From assembly GCA_021738245.1 (NCBI GenBank), contig JAIPCJ010000025.1, positions 1 to 37,680 of the forward strand: DNA of 37,680 nucleotides. Reading direction: 5' to 3'. Source of the stretch: Methylotenera sp. (GTDB taxonomy: Bacteria > Pseudomonadota > Gammaproteobacteria > Burkholderiales > Burkholderiaceae_C). Below are positions 1 through 10,500 of the stretch, in pieces. The notes beneath the pieces were generated by a model. That model was not told the origin of the DNA. It saw only the letters and a program-made list of their open reading frames with translations, and did no database searches. The first letter of the stretch is position 1, and each line of letters starts with the position of its first letter. The position numbers and the translations under genes were made by a program.

Positions 1-52
1 AGCCCGGCGCGCACTGAACGGCACCGCGCGCCAACGGCGCGCGCACCCCAAC

Positions 53-77
53 GAAAAACGGCAGCCCGAGGCTGCCG
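53..77 (-). terminator. Intrinsic terminator of the phaCAB operon
   Basis: An 8-bp perfect stem (CGGCAGCC at 59-66, GGCTGCCG at 70-77) with a 3-nt loop. On the minus strand it is followed by TTTTT (complement of the A-run at 54-58). It lies 21 bp beyond the phaB stop codon and has the classic GC-stem plus T-run form, so transcription of the operon probably ends here. Confidence 0.85.
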
Positions 78-98
78 TTGTTGCTGTTCAGGAGGCGT

Positions 99-836
99 TC
101 AGCCCATGTGCAGGCCGCCATTGCAGGAGAAGTCGGCACCGGTGGTGAAGCCGCTGTCCTCGCCGGCCAGCCAGGCAACGACCGAACCGATTTCCTCGGG
201 CGTGCCCAGGCGCTTGACCGGAATGGTGGCCACGATCTTTTCGAGGATTTCGGGCTTGATCGCCTTGACCATGTCGGTGCCGATGTAGCCGGGGCTCACG
301 GTATTGACCGTCACGCCCTTGGCGGCCAGTTCCTGCGCCAGGGCCATGGTGAAGCCGTGCATGCCGGCCTTGGCGGCCGAGTAGTTGGTCTGGCCCGCCT
401 GGCCCTTCTCGCCATTGACCGAGCTGATCTGGATGATGCGGCCCCAGCCCTTCTCGACCATGCCCGGCACGACCTGCTTGGTCACGTTGAACATGGAGTT
501 GAGGTTGGTGTCGATGACCGCCTTCCAGTCCTCCGGGGTCATCTTCAGGAACATGCGGTCGCGGGTGATGCCGGCGTTGTTGACCAGCACATCGATGGGG
601 CCGTGTTCCTGCACCGCCTTGGTGAAGGCCTCGACGGTGGAATCCCAGTCCGCCACGTTGCCGACCGACGCATAGAAGGTGTAGCCCAGGGCCTTCTGCT
701 CGTCCAGCCACTTGTTGAAGTCACGGCTCGGGCCGCAGCCGGCAATGACCTTGAAGCCTTCCTTGTGCAGGCGTTGACAGATGGCGGTACCGATACCGCC
801 CATGCCCCCGGTGACGTAGGCAATTTTTTGGCTCAT
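99..836 (-). CDS. phaB: Acetoacetyl-CoA reductase (NADPH)
   Basis: A 245-residue short-chain dehydrogenase that reduces acetoacetyl-CoA to (R)-3-hydroxybutyryl-CoA, the monomer of polyhydroxybutyrate, in the cytoplasm. The N-terminal nucleotide motif is TGGMGGIG (residues 9-16), NNAG is at 86-89, and the catalytic Ser139, Tyr152 and Lys156 are all present in ISSVNGEKGQAGQTNYSAAK. Length and motif spacing match PhaB of Cupriavidus necator, whose catalytic residues are each one position further along. The ATG at 836 has a strong GAGGAG ribosome binding site. It is the last gene of phaC-phaA-phaB, 39 bp after phaA, and is followed by an intrinsic terminator. A FabG-type fatty acid reductase is the only serious alternative; the operon context argues for PhaB. 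Confidence 0.95.
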   Translation of the reverse strand: MSQKIAYVTGGMGGIGTAICQRLHKEGFKVIAGCGPSRDFNKWLDEQKALGYTFYASVGNVADWDSTVEAFTKAVQEHGPIDVLVNNAGITRDRMFLKMTPEDWKAVIDTNLNSMFNVTKQVVPGMVEKGWGRIIQISSVNGEKGQAGQTNYSAAKAGMHGFTMALAQELAAKGVTVNTVSPGYIGTDMVKAIKPEILEKIVATIPVKRLGTPEEIGSVVAWLAGEDSGFTTGADFSCNGGLHMG

Positions 837-875
837 GGAAGTCTCCTCGTGATTGGACTGTGGGGGATTCGAGTT

Positions 876-2060
<1,185 letters not shown>

Positions 2061-2079
2061 GGTGTCTCCAGAAAAGTGA

Positions 2080-3753
2080 TCAGGCTTTGACCTTGACGTA
2101 GCGGCCGGGCGCGGGCTCGATCGCCTTGAACTTGCGGTTGCCCGGGGTCTTGGGTGCGGGCTTCTTGACGCCCGCGTGCGAGGCGAGCCAGGCCGACCAG
2201 TCGGTCCACCAGCTCCCCGGGTGTTCGGTCGCGCCTTGCAGCCAGGCGTCGGGGTCGGCCGGCAGCGCGGCGCTCTTGCTGATCCAGTGGCTGCGCTTGC
2301 CCTTGGCCGGCGGGTTGATGACGCCGGCAATGTGGCCCGAGGCGCCCATCACGAAGCGGCGCTTGCCCTTGAAGAGCTGGGTGTTCCGGTAGGCCGCCTG
2401 CCAAGGCACGATGTGGTCTTCACGCGAGCCGTAGATGTAGACCGGGCAGTCGATGGCGCTGAGGTCGAGCTTTTCGCCGCAGACCGTCAGCTTGCCCGGC
2501 TGCTTCAGCTCGTTTTGCAGATAGGTGTGGCGCAGGTACCAGCAGTACATCGGCCCGGGCAGGTTGGTGGAGTCGCCGTTCCAGTACAGCAGGTCGAAGG
2601 CCGGGGGCGCTTCCCCCTTGAGGTAGTTGCCCACGACATAGTTCCAGACCAGGTCGTTGGGCCGCAGGAAGCTGAAGGTGGTGGCCAGCTCCTGGCCGTG
2701 CAGCAGCTGCGGGCCGTTGTGCGCTTCCGGGCCAAGGGTGGCCTCGCGCAGGCGCACACTAGCTTCGTCGACAAAGATGTCCAGGATGCCGTTGTCGGCA
2801 AAGTCCAGCAGCGTGGTCAGCAGCGTCAGGCTGGCGGCGGCCTGCTCGCCCCTCGCCGCCAGAACCGCCAGCCCGCAAGCGAGGATGGTGCCGCCAACGC
2901 AGAAGCCCAGCGTGTTGATGCGCTCCTGACCCGAAATCTCCTGCACGACCCGGATGGCCTGGATGGCCCCCTGCTCGACGTAGTCGTCCCAGGTCAGGTG
3001 CTTGACCGATTCATCGGGGTTGCGCCAGCTCACCACGAACACCCGATGCCCCTCGGCCACCGCGTAGCGAATCAGCGAGTTGTCGGGCTGCAGGTCGAGG
3101 ATGTAGAACTTGTTGATGCAAGGCGGCACCAGCAGGAAAGGGCGCGCATGCACCTGCGGCGTCAGGGGCGCGTACTCGATCAGCTGGAAGAGCGCGTTCT
3201 CGAACACCACGCTGCCCGCCGTCGTGGCGACATTGCGGCCGACCTCGAAGGCGCTTTCGTCGGTCTGCGACACATGCCCGCGTTGCACATCGCCCCAGAG
3301 CTGCTGCAGGCCGCGGGCCAGGGTCTCGCCGTGGCTGTCCAGCGCGAGCTTTTGCGCCTCCGGGTTGAGCGCCAGGAAGTTGCTCGGAGAGGCTGCGTCC
3401 ACGAACTGCTGCACCGCGAACTTGATCCGGGCCTTGGTCTTGTCGTCGGCCTCCACCTGCTCGGCCATCTTGCCCAGCGTGCGACCGTTGAGCAGATAGA
3501 GCTGGCTCATGAAGTGAGCCGCCGGGTTGGAGCGCCATTCCGGCGCGGCGAAACGCCGGTCTGTCGCGGCAGGCGCCTCGCCCTGCCCGAGCGACGCATT
3601 CCAGAGCGCGGTGGCCTGCTTCAGGTAGTCGGCCTGCAGTTCGGCCAGCGCGGCAGGGGAAATCTGCGGGAGATGCGCCATTTGCTGCATCAGGTCCGCA
3701 AAGGGCTGCGCGTCCATGGCGGGCGGCGCATCGTTCTTCTTGCGAGTGGCCAT
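2080..3753 (-). CDS. phaC: Class I poly(3-hydroxyalkanoate) synthase
   Basis: A 557-residue enzyme that polymerises (R)-3-hydroxyacyl-CoA into granules. The lipase-like box is GFCVGG with nucleophile Cys285, followed by Asp446 in GSREDHIVP and His474 in ASGHIAG. These three sit exactly 34 positions before the C. necator triad (Cys319, Asp480, His508), so the core is collinear and only the N-terminal tail is shorter. The N-terminal part (about 1-110) is Ala/Gln-rich and matches a PhaC N-terminal domain. The start ATG at 3753 has a GAGGAAG ribosome binding site. It is the first gene of the phaC-phaA-phaB operon. No phasin or phaR lies next to it in this window. Confidence 0.97.
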   Translation of the reverse strand: MATRKKNDAPPAMDAQPFADLMQQMAHLPQISPAALAELQADYLKQATALWNASLGQGEAPAATDRRFAAPEWRSNPAAHFMSQLYLLNGRTLGKMAEQVEADDKTKARIKFAVQQFVDAASPSNFLALNPEAQKLALDSHGETLARGLQQLWGDVQRGHVSQTDESAFEVGRNVATTAGSVVFENALFQLIEYAPLTPQVHARPFLLVPPCINKFYILDLQPDNSLIRYAVAEGHRVFVVSWRNPDESVKHLTWDDYVEQGAIQAIRVVQEISGQERINTLGFCVGGTILACGLAVLAARGEQAAASLTLLTTLLDFADNGILDIFVDEASVRLREATLGPEAHNGPQLLHGQELATTFSFLRPNDLVWNYVVGNYLKGEAPPAFDLLYWNGDSTNLPGPMYCWYLRHTYLQNELKQPGKLTVCGEKLDLSAIDCPVYIYGSREDHIVPWQAAYRNTQLFKGKRRFVMGASGHIAGVINPPAKGKRSHWISKSAALPADPDAWLQGATEHPGSWWTDWSAWLASHAGVKKPAPKTPGNRKFKAIEPAPGRYVKVKA

Positions 3754-3864
3754 GTCTTCCTCGGAACTCCCGCGTCAGCGGTGTTGTCTCGGTCCGTTGC
3801 AATAAGCTTGCCACATTCCGCTGATGCGGCTTTGTAACCGCGCGCGCTGACGCGCCCATGACAC

Positions 3865-4131
3865 ATGTACCTTGTCGCCATTGCCTGGGGCTACGTCGCG
3901 TTGATGATGGCCGCCGCCGAAGCGCTGAGCCCGCAGGGCACGCTCTTCGGCGCTTTCGTCACGTTGATGCTCTACGGCGTGCTCCCGGTGGGCTTGTTGA
4001 TGTACATCCTCGGCACGCCGGGCCGCAAGCGGCGCCGCCAGGCCGATGAGTTAGCCGCGCAGCGCGATGCAGGCGGCCATCCGGCCCCGGGGTCGGCCGA
4101 GGGCCTCGCCGCGGAACGAGAAGAAGCGTGA
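3865..4131 (+). CDS. Small two-helix inner-membrane protein, unknown function
   Basis: An 88-residue protein divergent from phaC (start codons 111 bp apart). Two hydrophobic segments lie at about residues 1-17 and 28-48, the second ending MYILGTPGRKRRR; this positive cluster would keep the C-terminus in the cytoplasm. The last 40 residues are charged, Ala-rich and look disordered. The ATG at 3865 is the first in frame; no clear ribosome binding site is visible. The 3' end overlaps the end of the convergent pgeF gene by 81 bp, and the low-complexity tail is encoded within that overlap. Small proteins of this form seem, from memory, common in Burkholderiales, but I know of no function. Confidence 0.7.
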   Translation: MYLVAIAWGYVALMMAAAEALSPQGTLFGAFVTLMLYGVLPVGLLMYILGTPGRKRRRQADELAAQRDAGGHPAPGSAEGLAAEREEA

Positions 4132-4788
4132 ATCATCGGTCAGCGTGCACCAGCCGCCGCCGCTGATCTGGGTGACACCGGCAGCCGCCAAGCGTTCGCG
4201 AGCGAGCAAGGGCAGGTCCGCGCGCCAGCGAGGCTCGGGGTTGGGCCGGTAGAGAAAGCCCGCTTGATCCTGCGCGATGGCCTCGCGCCCGAAGGCCGTC
4301 ACCACCTCAGGCCCCACCTCGAACGCCTCAGGCCCGATGCACGCGCCCAGCCAGGCGCGCACCTCACCGGGCGCACAACCGGCCGCACGGCAGAGTTCTG
4401 CCACGGTGTTCTCCAATACACCAGCCGCCAGCCCGCGCCAGCCGGCATGGGCGCCGGCCACACCACCGGGAGCAGCAAACAGCACCGGCAGGCAGTCAGC
4501 CACGAGGATGGCGACCGCAAGATCGGGGTCGGTCGACACGGCGGCATCGGCCGGCGGCGCGTTGTCGTCGTGCCAATCGGGCTGCAGGCGGACCACCTCG
4601 CTGCCGTGCACCTGGTCCAGGAAGATCGGTCGAGCGCCGAGCAACGGCTGCAAGGCGGCCCGCTCGGCGCGCACGGCCGTCGGATCGCCCGCCTTGCGGC
4701 CGTAGTTGGGGCCGCGTGTCGTCATGAAGGCCGTGACGCCCAGGCCTTCGGGCCAGTCCGGCCGCAACCAGGCTGCATCAGGCTGCAT
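4051..4788 (-). CDS. pgeF: Peptidoglycan editing factor / laccase-domain protein (YfiH family)
   Basis: A 245-residue YfiH/PgeF family protein. Characterised members remove mis-incorporated amino acids from peptidoglycan precursors; other members act as polyphenol oxidases or purine nucleoside phosphorylases. The conserved metal-site motifs are all visible: DQVHGSEVV, VADCLPVLFA and AHAGWRG. The ATG at 4788 starts [13 protein letters not shown] and gives normal family length. An ATG at 4845 would add 19 residues that look like maiA read in another frame, so it was rejected. The start overlaps the end of maiA by 11 bp, suggesting translational coupling. The 3' end overlaps a convergent small membrane-protein gene. 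Confidence 0.88.
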   Translation of the reverse strand: MQPDAAWLRPDWPEGLGVTAFMTTRGPNYGRKAGDPTAVRAERAALQPLLGARPIFLDQVHGSEVVRLQPDWHDDNAPPADAAVSTDPDLAVAILVADCLPVLFAAPGGVAGAHAGWRGLAAGVLENTVAELCRAAGCAPGEVRAWLGACIGPEAFEVGPEVVTAFGREAIAQDQAGFLYRPNPEPRWRADLPLLARERLAAAGVTQISGGGWCTLTDDSRFFSFRGEALGRPRGRMAACIALRG

Positions 4789-5413
4789 CGGGGCACACGC
4801 TCGGGTGGGTCTGGGCAAATGCCGGATGGGCCAGGCAGGCGGCATGGATGCGCATCACCGTGGGGTAGGCCTCCAGCGGGCAGTTGAAGCGCTCGGCGTT
4901 GTAGACCTGCGGCACGAGCAGGCAGTCCGCCAGGCCCGGCGTGTCACCGAAGCAGAACGCACCCGCCGTGGCCGCCAGGCGCTGCTCCACGATGGCCAGG
5001 CCTGTCGCGATCCAGTGGTGGTACCAGCGGTCGACCGTGGCCTGCTCCTGGCCGAGGTCGTTCTTCAGGTAGCGCAGCACCCGCAGGTTGTTCAGCGGGT
5101 GGATGTCGCAGCCGATGTCTTGCGCCAGCGCGCGCACCTGCGCCCGCGCCAGCGGCTCGCGCGGCAGCAGCGGCGGCTCGGGGTGGGTCTCGTCGAGGTA
5201 TTCGAGGATGGCCATGGACTGGCTCAGCCAGGCGCCGTCATCCAGCACCAAGGCGGGCACCAGATGCGAGACCTGGCGGTTGGCAAAGGGCTCGGCGAAC
5301 TGCTCGTTCTTCGCCAGGTGAATGGCCGCGTAGTCGTAGTCCAGGCCCTTGAGTGCCAGGCCGATGCGCACCCGCCATGAGGCCGACGAGCGGAAGTAGT
5401 TGTAGAGCTTCAT
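4778..5413 (-). CDS. maiA: Maleylacetoacetate isomerase (zeta-class glutathione S-transferase)
   Basis: A 211-residue glutathione-dependent enzyme converting maleylacetoacetate to fumarylacetoacetate in tyrosine/homogentisate breakdown. The signature [15 protein letters not shown] (residues 9-23) contains the zeta-class active site, and the N-terminal thioredoxin fold and helical C-terminal domain have normal length. The ATG at 5413 was chosen because [12 protein letters not shown] is the standard family N-terminus. Homogentisate dioxygenase and fumarylacetoacetase are not in this window, so the pathway role is inferred from the family. The last codons overlap the pgeF start within a 10-bp tandem duplication. 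Confidence 0.9.
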   Translation of the reverse strand: MKLYNYFRSSASWRVRIGLALKGLDYDYAAIHLAKNEQFAEPFANRQVSHLVPALVLDDGAWLSQSMAILEYLDETHPEPPLLPREPLARAQVRALAQDIGCDIHPLNNLRVLRYLKNDLGQEQATVDRWYHHWIATGLAIVEQRLAATAGAFCFGDTPGLADCLLVPQVYNAERFNCPLEAYPTVMRIHAACLAHPAFAQTHPSVCPDAA

Positions 5414-5432
5414 GGCCTGGATTCTCACCCTC

Positions 5433-5438
5433 TATAAA
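5433..5438 (+). promoter_or_regulatory. Possible -10 element of the Nudix gene
   Basis: TATAAA lies 10 bp before the Nudix ATG, in the 34-bp gap between divergent maiA and the Nudix gene. If used, the transcript would start within a few bases of the ATG. No good -35 hexamer is visible at the usual distance, so this is tentative. Confidence 0.3.
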
Positions 5439-5447
5439 CTCGGCCGC

Positions 5448-6002
5448 ATGCCCTTCCCCGCCCGCTTCAAGCACTGCCCGAACTGCGGCGCCGCCGTGGA
5501 CTACCGCATCCCAGCCGACGACAACCGCGAGCGCGCCGTCTGCCCGAGTTGCCACAGCATCCATTACCAGAATCCGCTGAACGTGGTCGGCACGCTGCCG
5601 GTGTGGGAGGCCGATGGTCGCGTGCTGCTGTGCCGGCGCGCCATCGAGCCGCGCCACGGGCTGTGGACCCTGCCGGCCGGCTTCATGGAACTGGGCGAGA
5701 CCACGGCCGAGGGCGCGCTGCGCGAGACGCAGGAAGAAGCCGGCGCTGACGTCGAGATGGGGCCGCTCTACACCGTGCTGAACGTGGTGCGCGTGGGGCA
5801 GATTCATCTGTTCTACCGCGCGCGGCTGCGCTCGCCGGACTTCAACCCGGGGCCGGAGTCGCTCGAAGCGCGCCTGTTTGCGGAGGCCGACATCCCCTGG
5901 GAAGAGCTCGCCTTCAAGACCACGCGCGAAACGCTGCGCTGCTTCTTCGAAGACCGGGCCCGCGGCGGCGGCTATGCGCTGCGCGAGATCGACGTCGCCT
6001 GA
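5448..6002 (+). CDS. Nudix hydrolase with N-terminal zinc ribbon
   Basis: A 184-residue Nudix enzyme that should cleave a nucleoside diphosphate linked to another group. The N-terminus has a zinc ribbon, CPNCG followed by CPSCH about 24 residues later, as in the NADH pyrophosphatase (NudC)-like branch. The Nudix box starts at GFMELGE and contains RETQEEAG, with all metal-binding glutamates present. The chosen ATG at 5448 begins [14 protein letters not shown]; an in-frame ATG at 5412 would add 12 residues and overlap divergent maiA. NADH, ADP-ribose or another dinucleotide are all possible substrates; the sequence does not decide between them. Confidence 0.88.
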   Translation: MPFPARFKHCPNCGAAVDYRIPADDNRERAVCPSCHSIHYQNPLNVVGTLPVWEADGRVLLCRRAIEPRHGLWTLPAGFMELGETTAEGALRETQEEAGADVEMGPLYTVLNVVRVGQIHLFYRARLRSPDFNPGPESLEARLFAEADIPWEELAFKTTRETLRCFFEDRARGGGYALREIDVA

Positions 6003-6008
6003 GGCGGC

Positions 6009-6503
6009 TCAGTTCAGCGTGACGAGCAAGGCGGCCTGCAGCACGCTGCGGCGCTTGAGCGCCGGGCTGGCGTCACCCTCCAGCTGAGCGACCAGGGCCA
6101 CCGTCGGGTGTGCCGGCGTGGCCAGGCCGGCGAACACCGGGATGCCGGCGCTGCGCGCGATGCGACGCACCAGGGTGGCCGGCAGATGCTGGCATTCCAC
6201 GGCGTCATAGAGCTGGCCGAGCATCCGGGCGGTGTTGTCGACCTGCACATCGCTGCTGGCATCGTCCAACCCGGCACGCACCGACGACACCCGCGCGCCC
6301 AGCGCCTTGGCGGCTTCGATGAAGGCCGTGGCCGGGGCGTCCGCCCCCTCAGGTGTCACGAGTGCGAGCTGCTTGCCGGCCAGCAAGGGGGCCGCGGCGC
6401 CACCGGCCTGCGCCAGCGCGCCAGCCTGGCGCAGCACGGCTGCCGCCAGGGCGGGTTGCTGGAAATCGACGCCGACAGCGCCGTCGTTGGCCTGTGAACA
6501 CAT
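6009..6503 (-). CDS. Single-domain ornithine/aspartate carbamoyltransferase-like protein, probably not catalytic
   Basis: A 164-residue protein resembling only the N-terminal, carbamoyl-phosphate-binding half of ornithine carbamoyltransferase. Visible correspondences are LLAGKQLALVT (40-50), AAKALGARV (64-72), DNTARMLGQLYDAVECQ (89-105) and IPVFAGLATPAHPT (121-134), which parallels the family's VPVINGLTD..HPxQ. The Ser-Thr-Arg-Thr loop that binds carbamoyl phosphate is replaced by EGADAPATAF (52-61), and the ornithine-binding domain is absent; true enzymes have about 300 residues. It is probably a binding or regulatory protein, or a decayed paralogue. It ends 6 bp from the Nudix stop, and its start is 36 bp from an FNR-box-like site shared with the divergent regulator gene. 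No clear ribosome binding site is seen. Confidence 0.6.
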   Translation of the reverse strand: MCSQANDGAVGVDFQQPALAAAVLRQAGALAQAGGAAAPLLAGKQLALVTPEGADAPATAFIEAAKALGARVSSVRAGLDDASSDVQVDNTARMLGQLYDAVECQHLPATLVRRIARSAGIPVFAGLATPAHPTVALVAQLEGDASPALKRRSVLQAALLVTLN

Positions 6504-6538
6504 GGCTTGTCAGCGTAGCGAGCGCAACTCGCCAAGCC

Positions 6539-6552
6539 TTGATGAAAGTCAA
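6539..6552. promoter_or_regulatory. FNR/ANR/DNR-type operator
   Basis: TTGATGAAAGTCAA matches the FNR-family consensus TTGATNNNNATCAA at 9 of 10 defined positions. It lies in the 196-bp gap between the divergent carbamoyltransferase-like gene (start 6503) and the FNR-like regulator gene (start 6700). The regulator next door keeps the FNR recognition residues, so autoregulation or cross-regulation by another FNR-family protein is likely. Confidence 0.6.
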
Positions 6553-6699
6553 CCCGGGGGAATCTGGTTTGCTGGTACTTATCCGGTCACCTTCTGTTCA
6601 CGGACTGTTACGCAGCGCTACCGAGCGATGTCTCGCATTGCTCGTCCATTGGCAAGGCCTCCCTAGCATGACCTGATCGAACGCCCCACGGAGAACGCC

Positions 6700-7473
6700 A
6701 TGCAAACCCTCGCCACGATGCGCACTGCCCCCGCTTTCAACGCCCGTCCCACGCCCGTCCTCAGCGGCCGGGACGTTGCGCGCGGCAGCACCGGTCAGCG
6801 CATCGCCGAGGCCCTGCAGCTCATCGCCACGGCGCTGCAACCCAAGCGCCGCATCGTGCATGCTGGCGATGTGATCTACCGCGCTGGTGACCGCTTCGAG
6901 CACCTGCACATCCTGAACTCCGGCTTCTTCAAGCTGATCAGCCTGTCCAGCGACGGCCGCGAGCAGGTCGTGGGGCTGCGCTTCCGGGGCGACTGGCTCG
7001 GCTTCAGCGCCATCTCCGAAGGCATCTACGGCTGCGACGCCATCGCGCTGGACACCGCCGAGGTCTGGACCGTGCGCTACGACGCCCTGCTGCAGGCCTG
7101 CCTCACCCATCCGGCGCTGATGGCCATCGTGCACGAGGCCATGAGCAACGAGATCCTGCGCGATCGCGACTCGTTGATGAGCATCTGCACCCTGCCGGCC
7201 GACGCCCGCGTGGCCGCCTTCCTGCACTACTGGGCCCAGTCGCTGGCAGATCGGGGCCTGCGCGCCGACCAGTTCAGCCTGCGCCTGACCCGCGCCGAGA
7301 TCGGCAACTACCTCGGCCTCACGCTGGAGACGGTCAGCCGCGTGCTGTCGCGCCTGGCCCGGGCCGAGCTGATCGCCTTCAACGAAAAGAGCCGCCGCGA
7401 CATCTGCATCCCCGACTTCCACGCGCTGGCGGCTTACGTCGAGCGTCGCGACGCACCGGCCGGCCTGCACTGA
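6700..7473 (+). CDS. Crp/Fnr-family transcription regulator without Fe-S cysteines
   Basis: A 257-residue regulator. A cyclic-nucleotide-binding-type beta-roll spans about residues 50-140 (HAGDVIYRAGDRF to AEVWTVRYD), then a dimer helix, then a winged helix at about 175-250. The recognition helix LTLETVSRVLSRL has Glu210, Ser213 and Arg214, equivalent to E. coli FNR Glu209, Ser212 and Arg213, which read TTGAT half-sites. The N-terminal cysteine cluster of FNR is absent, and the position equivalent to Cys122 is a tryptophan, so it should not carry the oxygen-labile [4Fe-4S] cluster. DNR/NnrR-type proteins (haem/NO sensing) also lack these cysteines. The ATG has a GGAG site. A GGDEF-EAL gene follows 27 bp later, probably in the same transcript. 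Confidence 0.88.
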   Translation: MQTLATMRTAPAFNARPTPVLSGRDVARGSTGQRIAEALQLIATALQPKRRIVHAGDVIYRAGDRFEHLHILNSGFFKLISLSSDGREQVVGLRFRGDWLGFSAISEGIYGCDAIALDTAEVWTVRYDALLQACLTHPALMAIVHEAMSNEILRDRDSLMSICTLPADARVAAFLHYWAQSLADRGLRADQFSLRLTRAEIGNYLGLTLETVSRVLSRLARAELIAFNEKSRRDICIPDFHALAAYVERRDAPAGLH

Positions 7474-7500
7474 CCCGCCAGCCGCCAACGACAACCTCCC

Positions 7501-10500
7501 ATGGATGCTGCCTCCGCCACCGACCTGGACGCCGAACGGCCGGCCACGGGCGTGACGAGCGGCGCAGCCGCCCAGGGCCTGCGCCAGTTCATGGGCACGC
7601 CGCTGGCACTGGCGCTGGCCTATGCCGCCTTCGGCATGCTGTGGATCTTGCTGTCCGACCGGCTGCTGCACCAGGCCAGCGCCGACCTGGCCACGCTGTC
7701 GGCCCTGGCCCAGGGCAAAGGCATCGCCTTCGTGCTGCTGACCAGCGGCCTGATCTACCTCGTGGCGGCACGCCGGCAGCGGGCGGCCACCCGGCGAACG
7801 CCGCCGGACTTCGGCGACGCGCACGAGCTGAGTACCCAGGAGCGGCCCTTGCGACTGATGGGTGTATTCGCCCTGCCCTGCGTGGCCATCGTCGCTGCCA
7901 GCCTCATCAGCTATGCGAGCAACGCCAGCCGAGACCATGCCGAGCACATTGATCGCCTGCACCGCGAGGCCCAGGCCAAGACCAACCTCGTTCAGGGCTG
8001 GATCGAAAGGCGTGTGCGCGAGGCACGCCAACTGGCCGCTGACCCCACGCTGCGCGGCAGCCTGCTGCGCTGGCGCCGCCCGCCCGACGAGGCCGCCACG
8101 CTCGCACTGCGTCGGCAGTTGCAGATGCTGCTCGCCTCGGGCCACTACAGCGCGGCGCTCATGCTCGACGCACAGGGTCACGCCGTGCTGAATGCCGACG
8201 ACGGGCCGGCCGACCTCGACCCCACCGTGGTGGAGGCCGCCCTCACGGCGCTTCAGCAGGGCCGCGTGTCGGGCAGCGACTTTCTGGCCCGGCCGGGCCA
8301 GGCGGGCGGCCTGCGCTACGACCTGCTGGTGCCCCTGTTGGGCAGCGACGGGCATGCCGACCTCGTGCTGGTGCTGCGCACCGAGCCGCGCCGCTCGCTG
8401 CTGCCCCAGTTGCTCGCGGGCACGGCCTTCGGCGGGCCGGAGACGCTGCTGCTGCGCCCAGGCGCGCAGCGCCTGCTGGCCGTGGGACTGGGCGGCAATG
8501 ACATGCCGGTCGTGCGAGCCAGCGAGGGCATCGCAGGCGACACCGACCTGGCCGCGCTGGCGGCCAATCCTGCCCTGGCCGGCACACTGATCAACGGCCT
8601 GCCCCTGGCCCGAGCGGAACGCGCGGGCGAGCCGACGGCCGCGATCGCCCTGCCCCTGCCAGGCTCGTCCTGGTTCGTGGTGGTTCAGGTCCCGCAGGAC
8701 AGCCTGCATGGCGAAGGCGTGGCCTCAGGCGCGGCGCTGTTGCTGCTGGTGGACGTGCTGGCCGTGCTGCTGACCGGCGCGGTGGTGTTCGTGGCGCTGC
8801 GCCGGCAGGAGCAGCGAAACGCCGCCCGCATGGCTGCCGACCATGCCGAGAAGGAGCGCGCCTGGCAGATCGCCGAGGCCATCGCCAATTCGTCCAGCGA
8901 CCTGATCTTCGCCAAGGACCTGCAGGGCCGCTATCTGTTCGCCAACCGCGAGCTCGGCCGCCTGTTGGGCCGCGCGCCCGCCACCTTGCTGGGCAAGACC
9001 GCCCGGGACATCCTGGCGCCTGACCAGGTGCACCAGCTGCTGGGCGACGTGGCGGCCGTGGCCCGGTCCGAGCAACCGGTCAACCTGGAGATGCAGCTCG
9101 CCACCGCCCAGGGCGACCGCATCTATGCCTGCACGAAGGGGCGCCTGGTCGACAACGCCGGCCAGGTGATCGGCGTCTATGGCATTTCCAGCGACATCAC
9201 CGCGCGGCGCGACCTGCAGCAGCGCATGCAGCAATGGGCCACCGCCTTCGACGATATCCGCGACGGCGTCATCGTGACCGACCCGCTGGGCTATATCCAG
9301 TCAGTCAACCGCGCCTTCAGCCAGATCACCGGCTACACCGCCGAGGAGGCCATCGGCGACAACATGCGCCTGGTTCACTCCGGCCGCCACGGTCGCGCGT
9401 TCTACGAGCAGATGTGGACGCTGCTGAACCAGACCGGCCACTGGCAAGGCGAGATCTGGAACCGCCGCAAGAACGGCGAGATCTACCCCGAGTGGCTGAC
9501 CATCCGCGCGGTGCGCAACGACGACGGGCCGGTCACGCACTACGTGGGCGTGTTCACCGACATCAGCCGCATCAAGGACAGTGAGGCCCAGGCCGACTGG
9601 CTGTTCCACAACGACCCGCTGACCAAGCTGCCCAACCGCGCCCAATTGCAGCGCCGCCTGGAGCAGGCCCTGGCCCGCGCCCGGCGCCGCGAGGCACGGC
9701 CGGCCCTGATGGTCATCGACCTGGACGGCTTCAAGACCGTCAACGACAGCCTGGGCCACCCCGCCGGTGACGAACTGCTGATCTGCGTCGCCGAGCGATT
9801 GCAGGCCCGCCTGCGCCACAAAGATTGCCTCGGGCGGCTGGGCGGCGACGAGTTCCTGCTCATCATCGAGAACGCGGCACAGGCGGATGACCTCAGCCAG
9901 ATAGCCCGCGACGTGCTGGCTGCGGTGTCGGAGCCGGTGGCCCTGTCCTGCGGTCGCGATGCCTACCTGACGGCCAGCATCGGCATCAGCCTGTTCCCCG
10001 ACAGCGACAGCCCCACCGCGGTAGAACTGCTGCGCGATGCGGATGCCGCCCTGCACCGCGCCAAGGACCTGGGGCGCAACCGCTACTGCTTCTACACCGG
10101 CGACATGCATGCCCAGGCCATGGCCAAGCTGGAGCTGGAGGCGGCGCTGAGCCGCGCCATCGAACGCGAAGAGCTGCTGCTGCACTACCAGCCCAAGGTG
10201 GCCGCGCAGACTGGCGAGGTGGTGGGGGCCGAAGCCCTGCTGCGGTGGCAGCGCGGTACCTCGGGCCTGGTGCCACCGGGGCAGTTCATCCCCTTGGCCG
10301 AGCAGAGCAGCCTGATCCTGGACATCGGCGCCTGGGTCATCGACCGCGCCTGCCGCCAGCTGCGCCAGTGGCTCGATGCGGGCCAGCCGGTGGTGCGCAT
10401 CGCTGTCAACGTCGCCGCACGGCAGTTTGCCGCGGGGGACCTCGACACCGTCGTGGCCGCTGCCCTGCAGCGCCACGGCATCGATGCCGACCTGCTGGAG

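Noticed and set aside
6598-8709. A 703-codon minus-strand open frame across the FNR-like and GGDEF-EAL genes
   Set aside because: Antisense shadow: Gln/Gly/Ala/His-rich without motifs, while the plus-strand genes have complete domains.
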